A DNA stretch of 64,000 nucleotides from Streptomyces sp. NBC_00775 (GCF_036347135.1 NZ_CP108938.1:9734001-9798000), one strand, 5' to 3'. Positions 46,403 to 56,501 are shown, counted from the first letter of the stretch. A program made the numbers and translations. Notes: generated by a model from the letters alone, not told the origin.

Positions 46403-46466
46403 TGTCAATACTTTGTTAAGACATCATTTCCTGAGCAGGTCCGAATGTCAGTACAAAGTCTTGACA
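46403..46466. promoter_or_regulatory. Large inverted-repeat operator of the divergent inositol operons
   Basis: Two 22-base arms (46403-46424 and 46445-46466) match as an inverted repeat at 18 of 22 positions across a 20-base spacer. Each arm contains two half-sites; the four are TGTCTTAACA, AGTATTGACA, TGTCAGTACA and AGTCTTGACA, three of which read in one strand sense relative to TGACA ends. The first fits the IolR motif reported for Corynebacterium glutamicum (KGWCHTRACA). The remaining 296-bp gap shows no ORF. The likely binder is the GntR protein at 52938. Confidence 0.65.
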
Positions 46467-46544
46467 GCGACTCACTCCGGGTCCTACACCTAAGAGGCAT
46501 CGGGCGCCCCGTTGCCCGCTTCCCACGCATCAGGAGCGTCACGC

Positions 46545-47516
46545 ATGCCTGAGTCCGCTGAATCCTTCGACGCTGAGTCCTTCGACGTCATCACCATGGG
46601 ACGCATCGGCGTCGATCTCTATCCCCTGCAGACCGGTGTGCCGCTCGCGCAGGTCGAGACCTTCGGAAAGTTCCTCGGCGGCTCGGCGGCCAATGTCGCG
46701 GTGGCCGCCGCGCGCCTGGGCCGGGCCACCGCGGTCATCACGCGCACCGGACAGGACCCCTTCGGCACCTACCTCCACCAGGCGCTCAACGAGTTCGGCG
46801 TCGACGACCGCTGGGTCACACCCGTCGACGCGTACCCCACGCCGATCACGTTCTGCGAGATCTTTCCGCCGGACGATTTCCCGCTGTACTTCTACCGGCG
46901 GCCCAAGGCGCCGGACCTGGAGATCCGGACCGACGAGCTGGACTTCTTCGCGATCCGCGCGGCCCGCATCTTCTGGATCACCGGCACCGGCCTGAGCGAG
47001 GAGCCCAGCCGCTCGGCCACGCTCGCCGCCCTGAAGGCGCGCGCCAAGTCCGGCACCACGGTCTTCGACCTCGACTGGCGCCCCATGTTCTGGAAGAACC
47101 CCGACGAGGCGCGCCCGTACTACGCCGAGGCCCTGCGGCACGCCACCGTCGGCGTCGGCAACCTCGACGAGTGCGAGATCGCCACCGGCGTACGCGAACC
47201 ACGGGCCTGCGCCGAAGCCCTGCTGGAAGCCGGCGTGGAACTCGCGGTCGTCAAACAGGGCCCCAAGGGAGTCCTGGCCGTCCACCGCGACGGCACCGTC
47301 GCCGAGGTCCCGCCGGTACCGGTGGAGGTCGTCAACGGCCTCGGCGCCGGAGACGCGTTCGGCGGTTCCCTCTGCCACGGTCTGCTGTCCGGCTGGGAGC
47401 TGGAGAAGACCATCCGGTACGCCAACGCGGCCGGCGCGCTCGTCGCCTCCCGACTCGCCTGCTCCTCCGCGATGCCGACCGAGACCGAGGTCGAGGACCT
47501 CCTCGCGCGCGGCTGA
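46545..47516 (+). CDS. iolC: 5-dehydro-2-deoxygluconokinase (PfkB family)
   Basis: This 323-residue ribokinase-fold protein begins ITMGRIGVDLYPLQTGVPLAQVETFGKFLGGSAANVAVAAARLG and contains the PfkB signature 2 VVNGLGAGDAFGGSLCHGLLSGW with the catalytic Asp in GAGD. IolC phosphorylates 2-deoxy-5-keto-gluconate. ATG 46545 follows AGGAG by eight bases. It is first of the rightward inositol operon. The final codons (TETEVEDLLARG) are echoed twice in the DNA after the stop. Confidence 0.92.
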   Translation: MPESAESFDAESFDVITMGRIGVDLYPLQTGVPLAQVETFGKFLGGSAANVAVAAARLGRATAVITRTGQDPFGTYLHQALNEFGVDDRWVTPVDAYPTPITFCEIFPPDDFPLYFYRRPKAPDLEIRTDELDFFAIRAARIFWITGTGLSEEPSRSATLAALKARAKSGTTVFDLDWRPMFWKNPDEARPYYAEALRHATVGVGNLDECEIATGVREPRACAEALLEAGVELAVVKQGPKGVLAVHRDGTVAEVPPVPVEVVNGLGAGDAFGGSLCHGLLSGWELEKTIRYANAAGALVASRLACSSAMPTETEVEDLLARG

Positions 47517-47594
47517 CCGAGTCCGAGGCGCACGACCTCCTCATACGCGACTGCTGCCCCAGTCCGAGGCCGACGCCCTCCTCGCACCCGGTCG
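47478..47594. repeat. Triple degenerate repeat of the iolC 3' terminus
   Basis: Copy A (47478-47515) is the last coding stretch of iolC, copy B (47516-47553) starts at the stop codon, and copy C (47557-47594) follows. Each has the core GAG-x3-GAGG...GACCTCCTC or GCCCTCCTC. Translated in register they give TETEVEDLLARG, TESEAHDLLIRD and PQSEADALLAPG. The spacings are 38 and 41 bp, so B and C are out of frame with iolC. Confidence 0.8.
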
Positions 47595-47623
47595 ACCGAC
47601 GCCACCCCTGAACGGAGCCTGTC

Positions 47624-48502
47624 TTGAGTATCAGCATCCCCGACCTCGTCACGGTGCGCGCCCGGCACCCGGAGGCCATCGCCGAAGCGGCCGCCCGCCG
47701 GGTCCGCCGCCCGCTGATCGGTGACAGCGGCCGCCTGATGATCGTGGCCGCGGACCACCCCGCGCGCGGCGCCCTCGGTGTCGGCGACCACCGCCTGGCC
47801 ATGGCCAACCGCGCCGACCTCCTGGAACGCCTCTGCACCGCGCTGTCCAGGCCCGGAGTGGACGGGGTGCTCGCCACCGCCGACATCCTGGACGACCTGC
47901 TGCTCCTCGGCGTCCTGGAGAACAAGGTCGTGATGGGCTCCATGAACCGCGGGGGACTCGCCGGCGCCTCCTTCGAGATGGACGACCGCTTCACCGGCCA
48001 CCGCGCCGAGGACATCGAGCGGCTCCGCTTCGACGCCGGAAAGCTGCTGGTGCGCATCGACTACGACGACCCCGGTTCGCTGGAGACTCTGGAGACCACC
48101 GCCCGCGCCGTCGACGACATGGCGGCACGCCGACTGCCGCTGTTCGTCGAGCCGTTCATATCCCGCCGGGTGGAGGGCACGGTCCGCAACGACCTGAGCG
48201 CCGAGGCCGTCACCCGGTCCATCGCCATCGCCTCCGGCCTGGGCGGCACCTCGGCCTACACCTGGCTCAAACTGCCGGTCACCGACGACCCCGACGACAT
48301 GGCCGAGGTGCTGGAGGCCTCCACGCTGCCCGCCGTGCTGCTCGGCGGCGAGGTCGGCCGGGACCAGGAGGGCGCGTACGAGAGATGGCGCAAGGCCCTG
48401 CGGCTGCCCACCGTCCAGGGCATGGTCGTCGGCCGGTCGCTGCTGTATCCCGCCGAAGGCAGCGTGGAGACCGCGGTGGACACCGCGGTCGGCCTGCTCT
48501 GA
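47624..48502 (+). CDS. Inositol-cluster aldolase (Cgl0159-like class I aldolase fold)
   Basis: This 292-residue (beta/alpha)8 protein has MIVAADHPARGALGVG, GSMNRGGLAGASFEMDDRFTGHR, KLLVRIDYDDPGSLET and VLLGGEVGRDQEGAYERWRKAL. These resemble DeoC/LacD-type aldolases and the Cgl0159 proteins found in actinobacterial inositol loci. It probably cleaves 2-deoxy-5-keto-gluconate 6-phosphate to DHAP and malonate semialdehyde (IolJ step). The TTG start at 47624 has GGAG nine bases upstream. Confidence 0.8.
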   Translation: MSISIPDLVTVRARHPEAIAEAAARRVRRPLIGDSGRLMIVAADHPARGALGVGDHRLAMANRADLLERLCTALSRPGVDGVLATADILDDLLLLGVLENKVVMGSMNRGGLAGASFEMDDRFTGHRAEDIERLRFDAGKLLVRIDYDDPGSLETLETTARAVDDMAARRLPLFVEPFISRRVEGTVRNDLSAEAVTRSIAIASGLGGTSAYTWLKLPVTDDPDDMAEVLEASTLPAVLLGGEVGRDQEGAYERWRKALRLPTVQGMVVGRSLLYPAEGSVETAVDTAVGLL

Positions 48503-48528
48503 CTCCCGTAGGCCTGCCGATTCCCGTA
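48491..48528. repeat. Direct repeat spanning the aldolase stop codon
   Basis: GGCCTGCTCTGACTCCCGTA (48491-48510) is followed at once by GGCCTGCCGATTCCCGTA (48511-48528). The first copy contains the last two codons and the TGA; the second repeats them after the stop with a two-base contraction and one change. Confidence 0.7.
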
Positions 48529-48543
48529 GAGGAGCCACTCCCG

Positions 48544-49428
48544 ATGACCACCACGCACCACCTTCCCGCGGGCAAGGCCACCGCCGACGCCTACACCGTG
48601 GACGTCACCCCCGAGTCGGCCGGCTGGGGCTACTCCAGCCTGCGGGTGCTCGAACTGCCGCCCGGCGGCTGGCACAGCTTCGACACCGGCGACAGCGAGT
48701 GGATCGTGCTCCCGCTGTCCGGCGGCTGCACCGTCGCGGTCGGCGGCGACACGTTCCGGCTGACCGGCCGCGAGAGCGTCTTCAGCGGGGTCACCGACTT
48801 CGCGTACGTTCCCCGCGACGCCCAGGTCTCGATCGCCTCGCGCGACGGCGGGCGGTTCGCGCTCACCGGCGCACGCTGCACCCGGCGCCTGCCCGCCCGC
48901 TACGGACCCGCTTCCTCAGTGCCGGTCGAGCTGCGCGGCACCGGGAACTGCTCCCGTCAGGTCAACAACTTCGGCGCCGCCGGGGTTTTCGAGTGCGACA
49001 AGTTGATCGCCGTCGAGGTGATCACCCCCGGCGGCAACTGGTCCTCCTTCCCGCCGCACAAGCACGACGAGCACCGCCCCGGCGAGGAGTCCGAGCTCGA
49101 AGAGGTCTACTACTTCGAGTTCGCCGCCCATGAGGGCACGCCCGGCCTCGGCTACCAGCGGGTCTCGCCCTCGGGCCACGGCAACGGCACCGACGTGCTC
49201 GCCGAGGTGCGCGACGGCGATGTCGTCCTCATCCCGGACGGCTGGCACGGACCCTCCATGGCCGTGCCCGGACACGACATGTACTACCTGAACGTCATGG
49301 CGGGCCCCGGCACCGACCGCTCCTGGCTGATCTGCGACCACCCCGACCATGCCTGGATCCGGGGTACCTGGCCCGAGCAGCCGGTCGACCCCCGGCTGCC
49401 CCTGTACACCGCCCCCGAGAGGTCCTGA
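48544..49428 (+). CDS. iolB: 5-deoxy-glucuronate isomerase
   Basis: This 294-residue double-cupin isomerase has metal ligands in the FPPHKHDEHRPGEESELEEVYYFEF motif (His172, His174, His177 and nearby Glu). The C-terminal YYLNVMAGPGTDRSWLICDHPDHAWIR is highly typical of IolB. It converts 5-deoxy-D-glucuronate to 2-deoxy-5-keto-D-gluconate. ATG 48544 follows GGAG; a longer upstream frame overlaps the aldolase gene. The stop TGA shares its A with the iolD ATG. Confidence 0.94.
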   Translation: MTTTHHLPAGKATADAYTVDVTPESAGWGYSSLRVLELPPGGWHSFDTGDSEWIVLPLSGGCTVAVGGDTFRLTGRESVFSGVTDFAYVPRDAQVSIASRDGGRFALTGARCTRRLPARYGPASSVPVELRGTGNCSRQVNNFGAAGVFECDKLIAVEVITPGGNWSSFPPHKHDEHRPGEESELEEVYYFEFAAHEGTPGLGYQRVSPSGHGNGTDVLAEVRDGDVVLIPDGWHGPSMAVPGHDMYYLNVMAGPGTDRSWLICDHPDHAWIRGTWPEQPVDPRLPLYTAPERS

Positions 49429-51299
49429 TGAGCACCACCACCCGCCGCCTGACCACAGCACAGGCCCTGGTGCGCTTCCTGTCCGCGCAGTACAGCGAGC
49501 GCGACGGCGTACGCCACCGGCTGATCGCCGGCACCTGGGGCATCTTCGGCCACGGCAATGTGGCGGGCATCGGCCAGGCACTTCTGGAGGCCGGCGAGGA
49601 CTCCATGCCGTTCCACCAGGGCCGCAACGAACAGTCCATGGTGCACGCGGCGGTCGGCTACGCCCGCCAGCTCAACCGCCTGTCCGCCCAGGCCGTCACC
49701 ACCTCCATCGGCCCCGGCGCCACCAACCTCGTCACCGGCGCCGCCCTCGCGACCATCAACCGCCTCCCGGTGCTGCTCCTGCCCGGCGACTACTTCGCGA
49801 CGCGGCCCGCCGACCCGCTGCTCCAGCAACTGGAACACCCCGTCGAGGCCGACGTCTCCGTCAACGACACGCTGCGGCCGGTCTCCCGCTACTTCGACCG
49901 GATCACCCGCCCGGAGATGCTCATCCCCTCCGCGCTGAACGCGATGCGCGTCCTGGCCGACCCCGCCGACACCGGCGCCGTCACCCTCGCCCTGCCACAG
50001 GACGTACAGGCGGAGGCGTACGACTGGCCGGAGGAGTTCTTCGCCGAGCGCGTCTGGCGGGTACGCCGCCCCGCCCCCGACCCGGTCGAACTCGCCGAAG
50101 CCGTACGGGCGATCCGCGCCGCCCGGCGCCCGCTGATCGTCGCCGGCGGGGGAGTCCACCACAGCGAGGCCGAGGGCGCGCTCAAGGCCCTGGCCGACGC
50201 CACCGGCATCCCCGTCGCCTCCACCCAGGCGGGCAAGGGTTCGCTGCGCCACGACCACCCCGCCGACCTCGGCGGCATCGGCCACACCGGCACCGCCGTC
50301 TGCGACGACATCGCCCGCACCGCCGACCTGATCATCGGCGTCGGCACCCGGTACACCGACTTCACCACCGCGTCCCACACGCTGTTCCAGAAGGACGGCG
50401 TACGGTTCGTCAACCTCAACATCACCGCCTTCGACGCCCACAAGCTCGCTGCCCGGACGCTGGTCGCGGACGCGCGGACGGGTCTGGAGGCGCTCACGGA
50501 GGGGCTGTCCGGCCACCGTGTCGACGCGGCGTACGAGGCCGAGTACCGCGCGGGCAAGGCACGTTGGGACGACGTCGTCGAGGCCGCCTACCGGGCGGAG
50601 GACTCCGCCGTGCCCACCCAGACACAGGTCCTCGGCGCGCTGGACGCCGTCGTCGGCGACGACGACGTGGTCATCAACGCGGCCGGCTCGCTCCCCGGCG
50701 ACCTGCACAAGCTGTGGCGGGCGCGCGGCCCGCGCCAGTACCACCTGGAGTACGGCTTCTCCTGCATGGGCTACGAGATCCCGGCCGGCATCGGCGTCCA
50801 GCAGGCCGCCCCCGGCACGCCGGTCTGGTCGCTGGTCGGCGACGGCACCTATCTGATGATGCCGACCGAGATCGTCACCGCCGTCCAAGAAGGCCTGCCC
50901 GTCAACCTGGTCCTGATCCAGAACCACGGCTACGCCTCCATCGGCGGCCTCTCCGAGGAGACCGGCGGCGAGCGCTTCGGCACCGCCTACCGTTATCGCG
51001 CCGCCGACGGCACCTTCTCCGGAGCCCCGCTCCCGGTGGACCTGGCCGCCAACGCCGCGAGCCTCGGCATGGACGTCCTCCGCGCCAAGACCGTACGGGA
51101 ACTGCGCGACGCGCTGGCCGAAGCGCGCGCCTCGGACCGGCCGACCTGCGTGTACGTCGAGACCGACCCGACGCCCACCGCACCGCCCGCCGAGGCCTGG
51201 TGGGACGTACCCGTCGCCGAAGTGGCCTCGCGCGAAGCCGCGTCGACCGCCCGCGAACGCTACGACGGCCAGGTCGCCGGCCGCCGCCGCCACCTGTGA
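49428..51299 (+). CDS. iolD: 3D-(3,5/4)-trihydroxycyclohexane-1,2-dione hydrolase
   Basis: This 623-residue ThDP enzyme is of the expected IolD length. HRLIAGTWGIFGHGNVAGIGQAL and FHQGRNEQSMVHAAVGYARQ form the Pyr domain with the catalytic Glu in RNEQ. GDGTYLMMPTEIVTAVQEGLPVNLVLIQNHGY is the PP-domain GDG...QN motif. The enzyme opens the ring of the diketone formed from inosose. It overlaps iolB by one base. Confidence 0.95.
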   Translation: MSTTTRRLTTAQALVRFLSAQYSERDGVRHRLIAGTWGIFGHGNVAGIGQALLEAGEDSMPFHQGRNEQSMVHAAVGYARQLNRLSAQAVTTSIGPGATNLVTGAALATINRLPVLLLPGDYFATRPADPLLQQLEHPVEADVSVNDTLRPVSRYFDRITRPEMLIPSALNAMRVLADPADTGAVTLALPQDVQAEAYDWPEEFFAERVWRVRRPAPDPVELAEAVRAIRAARRPLIVAGGGVHHSEAEGALKALADATGIPVASTQAGKGSLRHDHPADLGGIGHTGTAVCDDIARTADLIIGVGTRYTDFTTASHTLFQKDGVRFVNLNITAFDAHKLAARTLVADARTGLEALTEGLSGHRVDAAYEAEYRAGKARWDDVVEAAYRAEDSAVPTQTQVLGALDAVVGDDDVVINAAGSLPGDLHKLWRARGPRQYHLEYGFSCMGYEIPAGIGVQQAAPGTPVWSLVGDGTYLMMPTEIVTAVQEGLPVNLVLIQNHGYASIGGLSEETGGERFGTAYRYRAADGTFSGAPLPVDLAANAASLGMDVLRAKTVRELRDALAEARASDRPTCVYVETDPTPTAPPAEAWWDVPVAEVASREAASTARERYDGQVAGRRRHL

Positions 51300-51342
51300 C
51301 CCCGACTTCTTGAACTCCCCGCCCACGAAAGGCCCCCGCACC

Positions 51343-52845
<1,503 letters not shown>

Positions 52846-52899
52846 CCCAGCGGCGGCCGGCGCGGGAACGGACCCGCGGCCTCCCGCACCGGCCGCCTT

Positions 52900-52938
52900 C
52901 AGGACCGAACGTCACGACCGACCGTCAGGACGATGCGA
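52900..52938. repeat. 13-bp direct repeats leading into the gntR start
   Basis: CAGGACCGAACGT (52900-52912), CACGACCGACCGT (52913-52925) and CAGGACGATGCGA (52926-52938) run head to tail up to the ATG at 52938. The last copy supplies the AGGA used as ribosome-binding site. Confidence 0.6.
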
Positions 52939-53738
52939 TGGCAAGGGTTCCCGTCCGCCGGACCACCGGATCCCCACGAGCGACGGCAGCCGCCCCGCCC
53001 GTGGGCCTCGATTTCACGCTCGACCGCAGCAGCCCCGTTCCGCTCTACTACCAGCTCGCGCAGCAGCTGGAGTCCGCGATCCAGCGCGGAGTGCTCGGTT
53101 CGGGAAGCCTGCTGGGCAACGAGGTCGAGCTCGCGGGGCGGCTCGGCCTGTCCCGCCCCACCGTCCGCCAGGGCATCCAGACCCTCGTCGACAAGGGGCT
53201 CCTGGTCCGCCGCCGTGGCGTGGGCACCCAGGTGGTGCACAGCCAGGTCAAACGCCCGCTGGAGCTCAGCAGTCTCTACGACGACCTGGAAACCGCCGGG
53301 CAGAGCCCCACGACCCAGGTGCTGCACAACGAGGTCGAGCCGGCCGCCGCCGAGGTCGCGGCCGCCCTGGGCATCACCGAGGGCAGCGGCGTACACCGTG
53401 TGGAGCGGCTGCGCCTCACCCGTGGCCAGCCGGTGGCGGCCCTGTGCAACTACATCCCGGAGGGCCTGCTGGACGTCGACACCGCCCGGCTGGAGTCGAC
53501 CGGCCTGTACCGCATGATGCGCGCCGTCGGCATCACCCTGCACAGCGCCCGCCAGTCCGTGAGCGCCCGCTCCGCCACACCGGAGGAGGCCGAGCGGCTC
53601 GACGAGCCCGCGGGCGCCGCCCTGCTCACCATGCAGCGCACGGCCTACGACGACACCGGCCGCGCGGTCGAGTACGGCACCCACATCTACCGCGCCTCGC
53701 GGTACGCCTTCGAGTTCCAGCTGCTCGTGCGCTCCTGA
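52938..53738 (+). CDS. GntR family regulator, HutC/UTRA type (probable inositol regulator)
   Basis: This 267-residue protein has an N-terminal winged helix (about 35-105: PLYYQLAQQLESAIQRGVLGSGSLLGNEVELAGRLGLSRPTVRQGIQTLVDKGLLVRRRGVG) and a C-terminal UTRA ligand domain (VHRVERLRLTRGQPVAALCNYIPEGLL). It is the last gene of the inositol catabolic operon and the only regulator in it, so it probably controls the divergent iol operons through the inverted repeat at 46403-46466. ATG 52933 is out of frame; 52938 is used. Confidence 0.88.
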   Translation: MARVPVRRTTGSPRATAAAPPVGLDFTLDRSSPVPLYYQLAQQLESAIQRGVLGSGSLLGNEVELAGRLGLSRPTVRQGIQTLVDKGLLVRRRGVGTQVVHSQVKRPLELSSLYDDLETAGQSPTTQVLHNEVEPAAAEVAAALGITEGSGVHRVERLRLTRGQPVAALCNYIPEGLLDVDTARLESTGLYRMMRAVGITLHSARQSVSARSATPEEAERLDEPAGAALLTMQRTAYDDTGRAVEYGTHIYRASRYAFEFQLLVRS

Positions 53739-53741
53739 GGG

Positions 53742-55223
53742 TCACTCCCCGGCGTCGCGACGGGCCTGACCGCGGCGGCGCAGCAGGAGCAGGCCGCCCG
53801 CGAGGGCGGCGACGCCGGTGGCGGCGGTCCACGCGGGGAGGTCGGAGGAGCCGGTGGCGGCCAGGTCGCCGCTCCTCCCGCCGAGCGGGCTCGACGAGGA
53901 GGAAGGCGTGGCGGACGCGGCGGCGGACGCACCGTCGGCGGGCGACGCGCCGGACGCGGTGGCGGAGGGCGCCGGCGACGCCGTCGCCTCGGCGGTGGTG
54001 GCCCGGGGACGGGTGAACGCCAGGGTGCCGAAGCCGAGTTGGTCGTAGCCGCCGCTGTTGGGGCCGTAGTCCCCGCCGCCGCCCTCGGGCGCGAACCGGG
54101 CCGCGATCCGCGTGAGGTACTGCGCGTCCAGCCCCCGGCGCTTGGTGTAGTGGCTCGCGACCATCGCCCAGATCGGCCGGGCCATGGCCGGATCGACGGC
54201 AGCCGCCGCGGACGCGGTCTCCGTGCCCGACCAGATGCCGGGCGCGCCCTTCTTCCGGGTGTACGCGGTGAACGGCACGTCTTGGCCCATGCTCCACTTG
54301 GCCACGTACTGGGCGCCCTTGAGGAAACGGCTGTCGTCGTAGCCGTACAGGTCGATGCCCTGGTTCCAGGCCATCTCGCAGATGGTGCCCATCAGGCCGA
54401 CGCCGAGCAGCGCGTGGCCCTGGTCGCGGCCGGCCTCGACCCATTCGGCGAGACCGTCGTCGTACACGACCGGGATGGCGTTCTTGACCGAGCCCATGCC
54501 CTCGCCGTGCTTGAAGTAGTCGACGGCCCGGTTCACCTTGGCGCGGTCGTCGCACAGGATGCCGATCGCGAGGACGGAGGCGATGTTCGTCAGGTCCCAG
54601 TTGGTCCAGTAGTTGGTGATGTAGGCGCCGTTGTGGTTCGCGAGGAAGTCCTCGCTCAGCGGGTGGAAGACGTCGAGCATCATCTGCTGGAAGCGGGCCA
54701 GCTCGAAGCCGTCGTAGCCGCGGATGAGCTCGGCGGCGTTGGCGAACTGGTAGCCGTACAGGCCCGAGGCGAGGAACCGGTCGGCGCTGCCCTCGAGCTT
54801 GGTCAGCCTGGCCGACCAGGCGTTGAGGATGTCGCGGGCGGTGTCGGCGTGCGCGGTGTCGCCGCTGACGTGCCAGCGCAGGGCGTTCTGGTAGGCGGCG
54901 TGGATGTCGTTGTACAGCGTGCGGTAGTTCTCGGGCGAGCCGGAGCCGCGGTAGACCGTGGCCTGCGGGTTGGCCTTCCAGGAGCTCTGCGCGTGCGCGT
55001 TGGCCGTCAGCTTGGCGAAGCCGGCCGTGTAGGGCTGCGCGCCGGCCTTCACCTTGTTCGCCATGCGGGCGAGATCGGCCCGGGTGTGCAGCATCCCGGG
55101 GTGTGCGAAGGCACCGCCTGCCGCCGATGCCGGGGCCGCCGCGAGGGCCGTGCCGGTCCCGGCGGCGCCCGCCGCCACCCCGGCGATCTTCAGCATGTTC
55201 CGGCGACTGATCTGTGCTGTCAC
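53742..55223 (-). CDS. Exported, wall-anchored alginate lyase family protein
   Basis: This is a 493-residue protein. The N-terminus TAQISRRNMLKIAGVAAGAA is a Tat signal (SRRNMLK) cleaved near ASA. The alpha/alpha-toroid alginate-lyase-like domain (about 40-385) contains NHNGAYITNYWTNWDLTN and GDYGPNSGGYDQ. A Ser/Ala/Thr-rich linker follows, then LAATG (454-458), a hydrophobic helix and RRRGQARR. LAxTG is the class E sortase signal, so the enzyme is probably linked to peptidoglycan. It would cleave a uronic-acid polysaccharide at the cell surface. It is convergent with gntR, three bases between stops. Confidence 0.85.
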   Translation of the reverse strand: MTAQISRRNMLKIAGVAAGAAGTGTALAAAPASAAGGAFAHPGMLHTRADLARMANKVKAGAQPYTAGFAKLTANAHAQSSWKANPQATVYRGSGSPENYRTLYNDIHAAYQNALRWHVSGDTAHADTARDILNAWSARLTKLEGSADRFLASGLYGYQFANAAELIRGYDGFELARFQQMMLDVFHPLSEDFLANHNGAYITNYWTNWDLTNIASVLAIGILCDDRAKVNRAVDYFKHGEGMGSVKNAIPVVYDDGLAEWVEAGRDQGHALLGVGLMGTICEMAWNQGIDLYGYDDSRFLKGAQYVAKWSMGQDVPFTAYTRKKGAPGIWSGTETASAAAAVDPAMARPIWAMVASHYTKRRGLDAQYLTRIAARFAPEGGGGDYGPNSGGYDQLGFGTLAFTRPRATTAEATASPAPSATASGASPADGASAAASATPSSSSSPLGGRSGDLAATGSSDLPAWTAATGVAALAGGLLLLRRRGQARRDAGE

Positions 55224-55382
55224 TGACTCGGTTCCTTAACGCTCGGGTGCCTGGGGATGCCCTACGCACTGGAGACGTCGTGGAACGCGGCCGATAACAA
55301 AAAGTTGGGCGCGCTATCAGGCCGACACGCGACCCCGGTCCGCCGGGAGCAGCGCCTCGATCCCGCGGCCCCGCACGTCAGT

Positions 55383-56501
55383 TCAAGGGCACACCCGGAT
55401 CCCTGCGCGCCCGGCGTGCAGTTCGGAACGGATGAGTTCGAGGAGGCGGCCGATCCAGTTCCGGCCGCGGCCGCCGTTGTCGCCCCAGAAGTCGGAGTCC
55501 ATGTGGTCGTAGACGAGCGTCGCGTCGTCCGTGGCCAGGAGAATCCCGGCCAGATGCGGGTGCTGGGTGTACTTGGCCCGCAGCAGTCCGGTCATCACAG
55601 CGGTACGGGCCTGCTCCCAGCCGTCGCGTCGGCGGGCGCCTACCGCCAGCTGCTGGGCGTCGTACGGTCTGTCCGCTTCTGTGATCGCGGCCCGGGCTTC
55701 GGGGTCGCCGGTCGAGAGGGCCCAGTACGCGTAGGTGACGGAGGGGTAGGTGACGCCGTCGACGTCGATCGGTGCCGGGTAGTCGTTGCGAAGGGCCTGC
55801 CTGCCCGGATCGTCGGACTGCTTCAGCGGATAGCTCTGGTAGAGGTGGATCGCGGGGGCGACAGGAGTCGCGGGTCCGTCCGCCGGGACCCGTGAGGGCC
55901 GTTCGGCGATCCACTTCGCCCGGTCCTCGAAGTAGGCCACCGCGTCGTCGTACATCTCCTGGGTGACCGCTTCGTCCGGCCACTCCATGCGCCCGCCAGG
56001 TCCGGCCACCAGGGCCTGAAGCGGCCAGTCCTTGCGGTCCATGTCGCCGAGCGCGTAGTGACGCTGCGTCTCGGGGATGGCGAGGTAGGCGGCGCGGGCC
56101 GCGGCCCGCTTCTCCTCGGTCCGGTCGGCGAGGAACGTGTCGACGGTGGCCAGGCACCGCTCCGTCGAGTCCGGGCGGCCGTTGAGCTGGTCGATGGTGT
56201 CGCGCACCTCGGCGAGCAGCAGCTCGGGGGTGTGCCAGCTGCGCGGCTCGCTGAATTTCCAGGCGGCCAGCTCATGGCCGGACGCCCTGGCGCCGTCCGG
56301 GAGTTCGGTGGCGACCCAGCCGCTGCGCAGCTTCTCCTCGAACTCCTCAAGGGTGACCAGGCCCCAGCAGTTGACGAGTCCGTCCGCGTAGATGAACAAG
56401 TCGGTCAGGAAGTAGTCGCCGTTACGGATGAAGGCGTGCCGCCAGGTTCCGGGTACGCGTATGCCGTCCGCCATGCGGTAGGTGATCCGATTGCCGATCA
56501 T
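55383..56501 (-). CDS. NADAR domain protein with an N-terminal domain of unknown function
   Basis: This 372-residue protein has an N-terminal domain (about 10-65: VPGTWRHAFIRNGDYFLTDLFIYADGLVNCWGLVTLEEFEEKL) of unknown function and a C-terminal NADAR (YbiA-like) N-glycosidase domain from about 235 (DYPAPIDVDGVTYPSVTYAYWAL; DGWEQARTAVMTGLLRAKYTQHP; DSDFWGDNGGRGRNWIGRLLELIRSEL). NADAR proteins cleave N-glycosidic bonds in riboflavin intermediates or ADP-ribose conjugates. The usual SVEHYY has Thr in place of Glu here. ATG 56501 is used; no good ribosome-binding site is visible. It has no operon partners. Confidence 0.75.
   Translation of the reverse strand: MIGNRITYRMADGIRVPGTWRHAFIRNGDYFLTDLFIYADGLVNCWGLVTLEEFEEKLRSGWVATELPDGARASGHELAAWKFSEPRSWHTPELLLAEVRDTIDQLNGRPDSTERCLATVDTFLADRTEEKRAAARAAYLAIPETQRHYALGDMDRKDWPLQALVAGPGGRMEWPDEAVTQEMYDDAVAYFEDRAKWIAERPSRVPADGPATPVAPAIHLYQSYPLKQSDDPGRQALRNDYPAPIDVDGVTYPSVTYAYWALSTGDPEARAAITEADRPYDAQQLAVGARRRDGWEQARTAVMTGLLRAKYTQHPHLAGILLATDDATLVYDHMDSDFWGDNGGRGRNWIGRLLELIRSELHAGRAGIRVCP

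Noticed and set aside
45233..46408. In-frame extension upstream of the ABC permease
   Set aside because: It overlaps the well-supported binding lipoprotein in another frame and lacks membrane-protein character.
46512..46544. Earlier start for iolC
   Set aside because: The AGGAG ribosome-binding site lies inside this stretch, eight bases before ATG 46545.
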